Of a stretch of DNA of 64,000 bases, positions 21,603 through 30,682 are shown in pieces. Positions within the stretch are counted from its first letter, which is position 1. The number at the start of each line of letters is the position of its first letter. The position numbers and the translations under genes were made by a program. Origin of the DNA: an uncultured Dehalococcoidia bacterium (GTDB taxonomy: Bacteria; Chloroflexota; Dehalococcoidia; Lucifugimonadales; Lucifugimonadaceae); the NCBI GenBank assembly GCA_913048295.1, contig CAJWWK010000001.1:33054-97053 (forward strand), read 5' to 3'. The notes beneath the pieces were generated by a model, which saw only the letters and a program-made list of their open reading frames with translations, was not told where the DNA came from and ran no database searches.

Positions 21603-23693
21603 ATGCCTGAATTCCCCGGTCGCGCAGATTTCTGGAACATTGGATACCCGTACGCTGGAGCGCTGGTGTACCTGGTCGCTCCCATCGCATTGGCTTCGAT
21701 TGCCTACGCAATCAGGCGCAGGTGGCGGGTGTGGCACACTGCCGTGGGCGAAGTTGAGCTCGGTCCAACTGCGGAGCGATGGAAGGCCTTTTTGGCCCTC
21801 GTGGCAACTGGCCTTGTTGCCCATCGTCAGTTCGTGAGAAGGCGCGATCTCTATCCCGGAATTATGCATTTCGCGATTTTCTGGGGCTTCAGCATCCTGC
21901 TTCTCGCCACAACCGTCGCGGCCCTGGAATTCAACGCTGAAAAATACCTGAACTGGGTCTGGCCGACGGCACACGTCCGCGTTCCACTCGGGTTCGCCTG
22001 GGACATCCTCGGGGGCGGGCTTGCAGCAGTCGGGCTTTCGATGGCCCTTTGGCGACGCTACGTAATGCGGCCGGAACGCCTTAACACCGCGCTCGACGAT
22101 GGGTTTGTGATGACTTTTCTGTTTGGGCTGCTAATCACTGGGTTCCTGATCGAAGGGCTTCGCATTGGCGCGACTGAACTGAACCCTGCATCGATCTACT
22201 ACGACCCGTCGGTGGCAGGCTGGTCGCCAATCGGTTGGGTCGTGGCAAAGAGCCTGCTCGGGATCGGATTCTCGGTGGGTTTCCTTGAAACTGCTCACGC
22301 AGCGACATGGTGGTTGCATGCCGGGATTTTCGCCGGCGCATTCGTTTACGCGGCCCTCCGCTTCAGCCGCCTTACCCACATGATTGTCAGCCCGATGAAC
22401 TGGTACTACCGGAGCCTGCAGCCGCGTGGTGGATTGAAGTCGATGGGTGACTTCGAGACACTCGAGACGTTCGGGGCGAAAGACCTGCCCGACCTCACAT
22501 GGACCCAGCTAATGAGCTTCGACGCCTGCACCAATTGTGGTCGTTGCCAGGACGTGTGCCCCGCTTATTTATCGGGCAAACCACTTTCTCCACGAAAGCT
22601 GATCCAGGACATGCGCGGCTACATGGAGGAGCGGTCTCCGGTTTTGCTAGGCACGCCGGCAGGCGAAGCCCCGCCCGCCCCTGCCACGTCGATGGTCCAC
22701 GATGCTGTGGGTGACGATGTTTTGTGGAGTTGCCTGACATGCGCGGCGTGCCTCGATGCGTGTCCCGTCGAGATCGACCACATCGAAACAATTGTCGATA
22801 TGCGCCGATTCCTCACACTTGAAGAGGCCAGCACCCCCGACACCGCCCAATCGGCACTGCAATCGATCGAGCAGCGGGGTCATCCGTGGCGCGGGACGAC
22901 GCTCACCCGTACTTCGTGGATGGACGGTCTCGATATTCCGACACTTGCCGAAAAGCCGGAATCGGAAGTACTGTTCTGGGTCGGATGCTCGGGGGCGCTG
23001 GTTCAGCGGGGCGTCGATACGACGCGGTCGATGGCGTCGGTGCTGCGCAAGGCGGGCGTCGACTTTGCGGTGCTGGGCGAGGAGGAGACCTGTACGGGCG
23101 ATCCGGCCCGCAGGCTTGGCAACGAATACCTGTTCCAGATGCAGGCCGAGACGAACATCGGGACTTTCAAGCAATACGACGTGAAGAAGATCATCACGAC
23201 CTGCCCGCACTGTTTCAACACGATGAAGAACGAGTACCCTCAGCTGGGCGGCAATTACGATGTAATTCACTATACGGCGTTTGTTGGCGAACTGCTCAAG
23301 CAGGGCAAACTGAGGCCGAACGAGGCGGGTATTGGCAGCATCGGGACGGTTACCTACCACGACTCGTGTTATCTGGGTCGTCACAACGGCGAGTTCGAGG
23401 CTCCGAGGGAAATTATCAGTTCGATACCGGGACTGGACTTCGTCGAGATGGACCAGAACCAGGAGCGGGCGTTCTGCTGCGGTGCAGGAGGGGGTCGGAT
23501 GTGGATGGAGGAGGAGGGCGAGCGGGTGAACCATATGCGCACCGATCAGTTCCTTGAGACCGGTGCCGAGACGGTTGCCGTTTCCTGTCCGTTCTGCATC
23601 CAGATGTTCGACGAGGGCATTTCGTCAAAGGGACAGGAAGATACGAAGCGTGCGGTCGACCTGATCACGATCCTGGATCAGGCGACGGAGTGA
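21603..23693 (+). CDS. Membrane-bound HdrD/DsrK-like (Fe-S)-binding oxidoreductase
   Basis: N-terminal NarI-like TM helices, two CxxCxxCxxxCP 4Fe4S sites (CTNCGRCQDVCP, CLTCAACLDACP), two CCG domains (TCTGDPARRLGNEYL, YHDSCYLGRHN, CCGAGGGRMW). Confidence 0.9.
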   Translation: MPEFPGRADFWNIGYPYAGALVYLVAPIALASIAYAIRRRWRVWHTAVGEVELGPTAERWKAFLALVATGLVAHRQFVRRRDLYPGIMHFAIFWGFSILLLATTVAALEFNAEKYLNWVWPTAHVRVPLGFAWDILGGGLAAVGLSMALWRRYVMRPERLNTALDDGFVMTFLFGLLITGFLIEGLRIGATELNPASIYYDPSVAGWSPIGWVVAKSLLGIGFSVGFLETAHAATWWLHAGIFAGAFVYAALRFSRLTHMIVSPMNWYYRSLQPRGGLKSMGDFETLETFGAKDLPDLTWTQLMSFDACTNCGRCQDVCPAYLSGKPLSPRKLIQDMRGYMEERSPVLLGTPAGEAPPAPATSMVHDAVGDDVLWSCLTCAACLDACPVEIDHIETIVDMRRFLTLEEASTPDTAQSALQSIEQRGHPWRGTTLTRTSWMDGLDIPTLAEKPESEVLFWVGCSGALVQRGVDTTRSMASVLRKAGVDFAVLGEEETCTGDPARRLGNEYLFQMQAETNIGTFKQYDVKKIITTCPHCFNTMKNEYPQLGGNYDVIHYTAFVGELLKQGKLRPNEAGIGSIGTVTYHDSCYLGRHNGEFEAPREIISSIPGLDFVEMDQNQERAFCCGAGGGRMWMEEEGERVNHMRTDQFLETGAETVAVSCPFCIQMFDEGISSKGQEDTKRAVDLITILDQATE

Positions 23694-23753
23694 CGTTGCC
23701 CGGGGATGCGATGAAACATCCCTATCCGAATCGTCACCTGAAACCCATGTCGT

Positions 23754-23776
23754 GATCCTGCACTTGATTCAGGATC
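23754..23776. repeat. REP-like palindrome copy A (gatcctg-cacttgatt-caggatc)
   Basis: Perfect 7-bp arms; similar copy 96 bp downstream. Confidence 0.65.
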
Positions 23777-23849
23777 TGCACCGTTCCTGCAGAGGCCACA
23801 GAATCACAGGAGTTGTCCCTGCGGCCTGCACTTTCACCCGCCCGAATCT

Positions 23850-23871
23850 GATCCTGCAGCGAGTTCAGGAT
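23850..23871. repeat. REP-like palindrome copy B (gatcctgcagcgagttcaggat)
   Basis: Shares GATCCTGCA...TTCAGGAT layout with copy A. Confidence 0.65.
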
Positions 23872-23980
23872 GACAACGTCCGGTCGGTTGCGAATTCCTG
23901 CAGTCGCACGGTTTCCTCAACACCGGTCAATTTCGATTCGCGCTATTGCGCGGCAACTGCTAGCATCCGTGTACAGAAGA

Positions 23981-24927
23981 TGCCACGTCGATCAAAAGCC
24001 ACACCGAAGCAGCGCCCTACCAGTACTTCGTCATTCGGGACGAATGGAAGATTCAGCCACGATTCTTCCGGGTACTACGCGCGTGCGCTGCAGCCCGGGG
24101 ATCGGGAAAATCTCGACAAGAAGCCTGAATCTGAACAGGCGGTACCAGCCGACATTCTCGACAGATTTTTCGCCCACTCAAGCGAGAGCATGGGCGAGCT
24201 TCCCGACCGCTCGATTCACCTCATGGTCACGTCACCCCCATATAACGTTGGCAAGGATTATGACGACGACCTGACGCACGACCAGTTCATGACGCTGATC
24301 GGCAACGTGATGCGCGAAACCTACCGGGTCCTTGTCGATGGGGGTCGCGCTCTTGTCAACGTCGCAAATCTGGGTCGCAAGCCGTACATTCCGCTGCACG
24401 CATACGTGATCGAGCAGGCGGCGCTGGTAGGGTTCCACATGCGGGGCGAGATCATCTGGAACAAGTCGGCTGGCGCCGGGGTATCGACCGCCTGGGGCAG
24501 CTGGATGTCGCCGTCGAACCCGACTCTCCGCGACACCCATGAGTACATCCTCGTCTTCCAGAAAGTGCCTTTTGGCCGGAAACCGCTCGAAGGGCGAGAG
24601 TCGACCATCAAGAAGGACGAATTCTTAGAATTTACCAAGAGCGTGTGGTCGTTCGCTCCCCAGTCGGCCAAGCAGGCCGGGCACCCTGCTCCGTTCCCGG
24701 AAGAACTTCCCCGGCGGGCGATTGAGCTTTATACATTCTCGGGCGAGGTGGTGCTCGACCCGTTCATGGGTACCGGTTCGACTGCACTGGCAGCCGCGAA
24801 GAACGGTCGTCATTTTGTTGGATACGACGTATCTTCAGAGTACGTGGAACTGGCACAACAACGATTTGATGCCCATGCCGCAGGCAAGAAATTCAAACCT
24901 CCGAAGATGACGACCAGGAAATCATGA
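23981..24927 (+). CDS. Site-specific DNA methyltransferase, beta-class architecture (probably N4-cytosine)
   Basis: LMVTSPPYNVGKDYDDDL (motif IV) N-terminal to VVLDPFMGTGSTALAA (motif I); start placed at MPRRSKATPKQ because the upstream ORF extension overlaps the REP-like repeats. Confidence 0.88.
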
Positions 24928-25544
24928 CTCGTACCCTTGCCGAACTGCTCGAAGAGGAGCGAGACAGGATTATCTCGGTGGTTCATCGGGAGGCTGAGGC
25001 ATCTGGATGGTCGCAGCTGAGCAACTCGAGAAAGTCGGCCCTCTATCAGGCGTGGGAGTCGCAGTACGACCTTTCGCACGCCACGCTCAAAGACGGCATT
25101 ATGAAGGGCTTCGATGCCGCCCAGGGGATTCCGAAAAAAGCCGAGGCTGAAATCCAGGAAGAGGTGGTGCGAATAATCGGTCTGGCAGGGATCAATGTGA
25201 TCGAACAGGCGCAGATGTGGACCGGCAAGGAGCGGGCCGACCTGCTGATCGGCTTCAGTACTAAGTTCCCGACTCATGTAATCGAGGTCGAGCGCGCCGA
25301 TTCGTGGTCGGAGGGTCTCAGGCAGGCGTTGTGGTACCAGGCAGCGATCTTCAAGGCCGAGCGACGACACGTATTGCCGCTGCTGCTGCTGTTTGGAAAC
25401 ACGACTGCCGAGCGCTTCGAACAGGTGCTAGCGACCTGCGACCACAACCATGTAACGCTCTGTACGCATCGGTTGGAGCTCGATGGCCGGCCCGAGGTTG
25501 AACATTCACTTGGCGCGCTGCTGAACGGGCCGCTACAGGGATAA
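24924..25544 (+). CDS. Putative PD-(D/E)xK-fold nuclease, candidate restriction partner of the adjacent methyltransferase
   Basis: ATGA overlap with the methyltransferase; RADLLIGFSTKFPTHVIEVERADSWSEGLRQALWYQ resembles a D...E-x-(K/E) nuclease core. Confidence 0.5.
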   Translation: MTRTLAELLEEERDRIISVVHREAEASGWSQLSNSRKSALYQAWESQYDLSHATLKDGIMKGFDAAQGIPKKAEAEIQEEVVRIIGLAGINVIEQAQMWTGKERADLLIGFSTKFPTHVIEVERADSWSEGLRQALWYQAAIFKAERRHVLPLLLLFGNTTAERFEQVLATCDHNHVTLCTHRLELDGRPEVEHSLGALLNGPLQG

Positions 25545-25674
25545 TTTTTTCTGGCGAACCGCGCTTCGGCGCCGCAACTGAAACATGAGCCGCGGCGTAT
25601 TCGCATCTGACGAATCTAACCCGGCGTACCAGTAACTGAACTCCTAATCGGAAACGGTAATACAGGAAATCACA

Positions 25675-26160
25675 TTGTTCGAAACTATCAACCAGTATTC
25701 TGCAGTCATCGCCATCCCGGGATTCCTGGTGGCAATGTTCGCATTGCTGCCCGTCAGAAGCTGGCGCAGGCGCATCCCGCTCTATTCCGGGGTCGCGATC
25801 GCCGGGGTAGTAGCAATGCTCGTTCTGCAGCCCGGCGACAGCACGGTAGCGAGCGATGCCGAGGCCCGGGACATCATCGTTTACGGGCAGCCTGTTTTCG
25901 TGGAGTTTTTCTCAAATACCTGAAGCGTTTGCCTGGCATCAGAACCGATCATTCGTTCACTCGAGGGCGAAGTCGGCGACGAGGTTCAGTTTCTCAAGCT
26001 GAACGTACAGGATGCCATTGTGAACCAGTTGGTTCGCGACTACAGGGCCTACATAACGCCCACGTTCCTGGTTATTGGCCGTGACGGCGAGGTAATTTGG
26101 CGCCAGGGGGGCGGTTTGCTGAAAAAAGGGGATGCGCTCGCAGCCCTGAACTCACAGTAG
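25675..26160 (+). CDS. Membrane-anchored thioredoxin-like protein, predicted selenoprotein (UxxC; in-frame TGA at 25921-25923 read as Sec)
   Basis: TTG-started frame has two TM segments, then PVFVEFFSNT-[TGA]-SVCLASEPIIRSLEGEVGDEVQFLKLNVQD...YRAYITPTFLVIGRDGEVIWRQGGG...; conserved Trx beta-strand before and TPTF cis-Pro motif after; TGA replaces the first Cys of CxxC. Confidence 0.82.
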
Positions 26161-26262
26161 ACGGGAATTCGCCAGAGGATCCTCACCCCTGATATTTACC
26201 GAAATGACGGGGCACATCCACAGAGATTCCTCCGCAAGAGACGGGAAACCGGGTAATAGAAG

Positions 26263-27120
26263 TTAATTCCGATCAAGACGCGCAGTGATTTCTTCGCGTG
26301 ACGGGCAACCTGTCATGCCCTCGGACTCTATTGCGACTGCTGCCGCCCCTGCCGCGTAGCGGGCTGCGTCTTCAAGGTGATTACGCTCGTTGAGGGCAAT
26401 CACAAACGCGGTTGCCCAGATATCACCGGCCCCTGTGACGTCAACGGGAGAGGCGGAAATCGCTGGCGCTTCGAGCCATGTTCCGGATTGCCAGATTCTT
26501 GCCCCCAGCGCCCCGCGGGTAATACAAATGATCTCGCCTAGATCGAACAACTGCCGCTCGGGCAGGTCTTGGACTTCGGATTCCGATGTGACGACCACAT
26601 TCCATTTTCGACCACCCGCCAGCGATGACGGCAGGCTGTTGCCGTGGGTTATCACACCGTCGGGTCCCCATCTGCGCAGCCAACCGGAAGGGATGAGGCA
26701 TGACAGTCCGGAATTAAACCAGCTCACGCAGTCGGTTGGCAGTTCGTGGAGCAGCGGTCCGGCAAATAGAATGTCTGGCTGTGTCCAACTTTCCGGCAAG
26801 GATACCTGCGGTATTTTGTTGCCTGATGCGAGCAGCACCTGCGATCGTTCACCAGAATCGTAGTAGTTGGCGAATGTAGATGTGTGTTCACTCTCTGTGA
26901 CACGGACATCGATACCGGCGAGGACTTCCCGCACCGGGTAGTCCTGATCGACAGCCGTGAGGATTCCGGTGCTGAAGCCGTGCTTCCTGGCGGTGAGGGC
27001 GGCGTAGGCGGCTGCTCCGCCCGGCGTGTGGTGACTCGGCGGACCGTTATCGACGATATTTACATCGAACGAAAGGTGACCGATCGCTACGAAGCTGGGT
27101 GATGGGGAGTTGTTAGTCAC
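26263..27120 (-). CDS. PfkB-family carbohydrate kinase
   Basis: GGAAAYAALTARKHGF near N-terminus; DVTGAGDIWATAFVIAL C-terminal PfkB signature. Confidence 0.88.
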   Translation of the reverse strand: MTNNSPSPSFVAIGHLSFDVNIVDNGPPSHHTPGGAAAYAALTARKHGFSTGILTAVDQDYPVREVLAGIDVRVTESEHTSTFANYYDSGERSQVLLASGNKIPQVSLPESWTQPDILFAGPLLHELPTDCVSWFNSGLSCLIPSGWLRRWGPDGVITHGNSLPSSLAGGRKWNVVVTSESEVQDLPERQLFDLGEIICITRGALGARIWQSGTWLEAPAISASPVDVTGAGDIWATAFVIALNERNHLEDAARYAAGAAAVAIESEGMTGCPSREEITARLDRN

Positions 27121-27133
27121 CTGCCTGTAGCAC

Positions 27134-28150
27134 CTAATCCAGTGGGAAGATTACTACCCTGCGCTGGTTTCCTTCGCCTTCCGATTCGGTACGTACTTCG
27201 GGGTGGTCGGCCAGCGACATGTGGACGATGCGTCGTTCGGCCGGCGACATCGGCTCAAGGCTGTCTTCCCGTCCGCTCGATGCCACCCGTCCCGCGGTGC
27301 GGTGGGCGAGCCTGCGTAACATTTGATAGCGGCGTTCCCGGTAGTCTTCAATATCTATCGCTACGTACGCTTTGCGGCCCAGCTGGCGGCTGGTAATCAT
27401 GCGAATAAGGAACTGGAGCGCCTGGAGTGTTTCACCGCGCCTGCCGATCAACAGTCCTGCGTCCTGGCCTTCGATTTCGAAAACAAGTGATCCCTCTTCA
27501 TCGTCATCACGGACATAAGTATCGGCAATAACGCCCATTGCACCCAGGAAGTAGTCGAGGAGTTCTGACACAAGTTGTTCAGCTTCCTCGTCTTTTTCCC
27601 GCGGGACCGGCGGTGAGGAATCCCTGGGCGCAGTTGATCGAAAGGACCCACGCTCATCACGTCGCTCTTTAGATTCGGTCTCTTCGCCAGCACGTGATTG
27701 TTGCTCGCTCTCGGTGCGGGGAGACTCATCGCCCCGGCCCTGGTCATTTCGGTTGCGTCCGCGGCCGCGGCCACGACCCCGGCCCCTGCCGCGGCTCCTG
27801 CCCCCGGGTCCACGGGCACTGCGCCCTTCCTCCTCGGGTTCACTGGAGGTTTCGCTCCGATCCCCATCGTTTTCCGAACGATCATCGGTCGGTTCGTACG
27901 ACGCCTTTTCAGCGACCGCAGGCTCATCGACGTCTTCGAGCTCGTCGATAGCAAAGGCCGGGTTGTTCTCGTCGAGTGAGGAGATCTCGATTTCAGCGGT
28001 CTCGCCACCGAAACCGAGGATCCCCGAACGACCGGGCCTAATTACCCTAATGTCTACGTCTTCGAGTTCTACGCGCAGTTCGGCGAGAGCGGTTTCGGTT
28101 GCTTCGTCGACCGTCTTTCCTGAGAACTTCCGTGCTCTTGTCATCGTCAT
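27134..28150 (-). CDS. jag: Jag/KhpB (SpoIIIJ-associated) RNA-binding protein with long Arg/Gly/Glu-rich linker
   Basis: Jag_N MTRARKFSGKTVDEATETALAELRVELEDVDIRVI; KH/R3H LIGRRGETLQALQFLIRMITSRQ...ERRIVHMSLADHPEVRTESEGEGNQRRVVI. Confidence 0.92.
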   Translation of the reverse strand: MTMTRARKFSGKTVDEATETALAELRVELEDVDIRVIRPGRSGILGFGGETAEIEISSLDENNPAFAIDELEDVDEPAVAEKASYEPTDDRSENDGDRSETSSEPEEEGRSARGPGGRSRGRGRGRGRGRGRNRNDQGRGDESPRTESEQQSRAGEETESKERRDERGSFRSTAPRDSSPPVPREKDEEAEQLVSELLDYFLGAMGVIADTYVRDDDEEGSLVFEIEGQDAGLLIGRRGETLQALQFLIRMITSRQLGRKAYVAIDIEDYRERRYQMLRRLAHRTAGRVASSGREDSLEPMSPAERRIVHMSLADHPEVRTESEGEGNQRRVVIFPLD

Positions 28151-29012
28151 CTGACTCCTTCGGACTGGACGTTTGTCCCTTTGGTGCATTGGCTTCGGCC
28201 GCGACCTGCGCCGCCCGTTCAGCCCTGCTCGTTTCCGTACCCAGGAACGATCGCCCGAACAGTTCGATTGGTTGCTTGCCGCCGACGTAGTACTGAATTA
28301 CCACGCCGACAATGTTTGAGAACAGGATGTAGACGGCCAGACCAGCCGGGAACTGCCAGGTGAACGCGCCGAACATGATCGGCATCATCCACAGCATCAT
28401 CTGGTTGGTCTGACGTTGCCGCGGGTCCGACGTCGGGTTCGTGGTCATCTTCTGCTGCAGGAACATCGATGCGCCCACCAGGAGCGGCAGGGCGTAGTTC
28501 CACGGCACCGCCGCGGCAGAAACAAGGTCCACGAGCGATATGCCGAGGAACTGGCTATCGAACGGGACCGATGAAATAGCAGGGTTCCAGCCGTAGAACA
28601 GGCCTGAAAGGTTCGCCAGACCCTCTGGCGTCGATGGCATGGTGCGGAGAATCGCGCGGTAGAACCCGATCCAGATCGGCATCTGGACAATCATGGGGCC
28701 GAGACAGCCGATCGGGCTTACGCCGGCGGTCTTATAAAGCGCCATGGTTTCGGTCGACATGGCGCGCCGTGCATCGCCTTTTTCACCCTTGTATTTTTCC
28801 TGAATCGCTTTCAGCTTCGGCTGGATGCCCTGCATCTTCTTCATCTGGCGGGTCTGACGTACAGTCAGGGGGATCATCGCAAGGCGAATGAGAATAGTGA
28901 AGACGATGATGCTGAGTCCGAAATTGTTGAAAAGCAGCTTATACAGTAGCGCGAGGCTGTTAATCATCGGGCGCATGATCACTTCGAGCCAGAGGATGCC
29001 AAATATCTCCAT
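28047..29012 (-). CDS. yidC: YidC/Oxa1 membrane protein insertase
   Basis: FNNFGLSIIVFTILIRLAMIPLTVRQTRQMKKMQGIQPKLKAIQEKYKG; precedes jag on the minus strand. Confidence 0.95.
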   Translation of the reverse strand: MEIFGILWLEVIMRPMINSLALLYKLLFNNFGLSIIVFTILIRLAMIPLTVRQTRQMKKMQGIQPKLKAIQEKYKGEKGDARRAMSTETMALYKTAGVSPIGCLGPMIVQMPIWIGFYRAILRTMPSTPEGLANLSGLFYGWNPAISSVPFDSQFLGISLVDLVSAAAVPWNYALPLLVGASMFLQQKMTTNPTSDPRQRQTNQMMLWMMPIMFGAFTWQFPAGLAVYILFSNIVGVVIQYYVGGKQPIELFGRSFLGTETSRAERAAQVAAEANAPKGQTSSPKESDDDDKSTEVLRKDGRRSNRNRSRRTARRTRRRRH

Positions 29013-29062
29013 TTAGTTGGCCTCCCTTCGGACTGGCTTACGGATTGATGACGGCATGGTGA

Positions 29063-30430
29063 TCAGTCGCATAGACCGCCGTCTTTCAGATCGACGCAGC
29101 CGCGTTGGTTCGTATCGTCAACGGTGAACCACTTGAGGTCGCCGTTCAGTGCGTGGGCGTAGAGCTTGTCGCCGTAAATCAACGGGGTTGATTTGACCGG
29201 TTCGTCGGTGAGAAAAACGCCAAGGGGCTGCCCGTCGATGACTGAAACCACCCAGACGTTCTTTTCACTTGATGGGACTGCAAGTGCCCGTTCGCGCGTG
29301 TCACCGCGTTTGCGGTTGAACAGGGTTGGAGCGGAGACGATCTGGCCTTCGATTGAGGTCGACCATCGTTCGGATCCGGTGATTTCATCAAGCGCGTGGA
29401 TTGAACCGTCCAACCCTGAAACGAAAACCACGCCGTTCTCGATCAACGGCTTCGCCCACACCCAGGTGCCAACATCAGTCTTCCACTCACCGTTGCCGGT
29501 ATTTACATCGGAGTCACTCGAGGACGCCGAGCGGGATGTCGTGTTCAACTTGTAGACGTTGCTGCCCAGATCGCCAAAGAATATGTTGCCACTCTCAACC
29601 TGGATCGGACCGGCGACCGCGCTATCTGCTGCGAATGTCCACTGGATACGGGAAGACGGGTCGGAATCGAACCGCTCGTCATCGGCTGCGTTTATTGCGT
29701 AGACCGTACCCGCCAGGGTGGCAACGTATGCGGTCGAGCCTTCGACGGCAACACCGCTCCAGGCATTTCCGTCGAGAGCGATACGCCATTTAACCCGGGG
29801 TGATCCCGGCGCAGTATATAAGGCATAGAGATAACCGTCGGCCCCATCATTTTCTTCACCGAGGGCACTGGTCCCGACAAGTAACGTGGTTCCGATCACC
29901 GCGATCTGCCCGACGAGCTTGGTATTTAGTTCCAGGCCCGTTGGACCCCAGATCGAAAAGCCGTCGGCCAGGCTCACGGCGAAGATTTCACCGTCGCAAT
30001 TGTCGCCCCGGCATGTGTAGCCGGCATCGTAAACATTGTCGCCGACTATCACCGGGCTACCGTATATTGCACCCAGCCCGTCCTCACGCGGGTAGCGCCA
30101 GTCGAGGTCGAGGTTTCCAGTTGACGGATCGAACCTGACCAGATTTCCGTCGCGGTTCCCGACGAGCAGCATATCGTCTTGCACGACTGGTGCCGACCAA
30201 CCGCCCTGCGGCGTCAGGTCGTTCATACACGCAGCGCTCGCGAATATCACAAAGATGATCGCGAATAGAACTGGCAACCGTTTCCTGTTGCTTCGAATGT
30301 GTCTCTCGGGCTTCAACCCGCCAGTGCTACTGCGAATCATGCCTACTGATGACGATGGCGTCATGTGCCTCCAGGCTTTTCTGGACTGATCGTGGGCTAA
30401 CGGTGAAATAAACCACCAGGCCGCGATCAA
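29063..30430 (-). CDS. PQQ/BamB-like beta-propeller protein, probably exported
   Basis: Repeats such as VYAINAADDE, VFVSGLDGSIHALDEITGSERW, LLVGNRDGNLVRFDPSTGNLDLDWRY; hydrophobic segment ending FASAAC. Confidence 0.85.
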   Translation of the reverse strand: MIAAWWFISPLAHDQSRKAWRHMTPSSSVGMIRSSTGGLKPERHIRSNRKRLPVLFAIIFVIFASAACMNDLTPQGGWSAPVVQDDMLLVGNRDGNLVRFDPSTGNLDLDWRYPREDGLGAIYGSPVIVGDNVYDAGYTCRGDNCDGEIFAVSLADGFSIWGPTGLELNTKLVGQIAVIGTTLLVGTSALGEENDGADGYLYALYTAPGSPRVKWRIALDGNAWSGVAVEGSTAYVATLAGTVYAINAADDERFDSDPSSRIQWTFAADSAVAGPIQVESGNIFFGDLGSNVYKLNTTSRSASSSDSDVNTGNGEWKTDVGTWVWAKPLIENGVVFVSGLDGSIHALDEITGSERWSTSIEGQIVSAPTLFNRKRGDTRERALAVPSSEKNVWVVSVIDGQPLGVFLTDEPVKSTPLIYGDKLYAHALNGDLKWFTVDDTNQRGCVDLKDGGLCD

Positions 30431-30436
30431 AATGGA

Positions 30437-30682
30437 TTATTTAGAAGAACTTTCAGGTTTTTTTCCGGGGGCAGGGACAGGGTCGAAACCCCGCGCCCGA
30501 CCGGGATGACACCGGCTAATACGGCGTATTGCAAGCCACGAACCGGCAAACGCTCTATGAGTCTGGATCGCCTCTGCTGCAAATTCCGAGCATGTCGGGT
30601 CGTACCGACACTGGCCTGGCCAGTAGGGTGATATCGCCAGTTTGTAGACCCGGATGAGCATCAGGAATATTTTGGACATCAC
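30437..30682 (-). CDS. yidD: Membrane protein insertion efficiency factor YidD
   Basis: LIRVYKLAISPYWPGQCRYDPTCSEFAAEAIQTHRAFAGSWLAIRRISRCHPG. Confidence 0.95.
   Translation of the reverse strand: MMSKIFLMLIRVYKLAISPYWPGQCRYDPTCSEFAAEAIQTHRAFAGSWLAIRRISRCHPGRARGFDPVPAPGKKPESSSK

Noticed and set aside
22647-23534. 295-aa minus-strand ORF opposite the HdrD-like gene
   Set aside because: Antisense shadow; Arg/His-rich with no domain, sense strand has clear Fe-S motifs.
23752-23980. N-terminal extension of the methyltransferase ORF
   Set aside because: Translates REP-like palindromes and noncoding sequence; MPRRSKATPKQ at 23981 is a better start.
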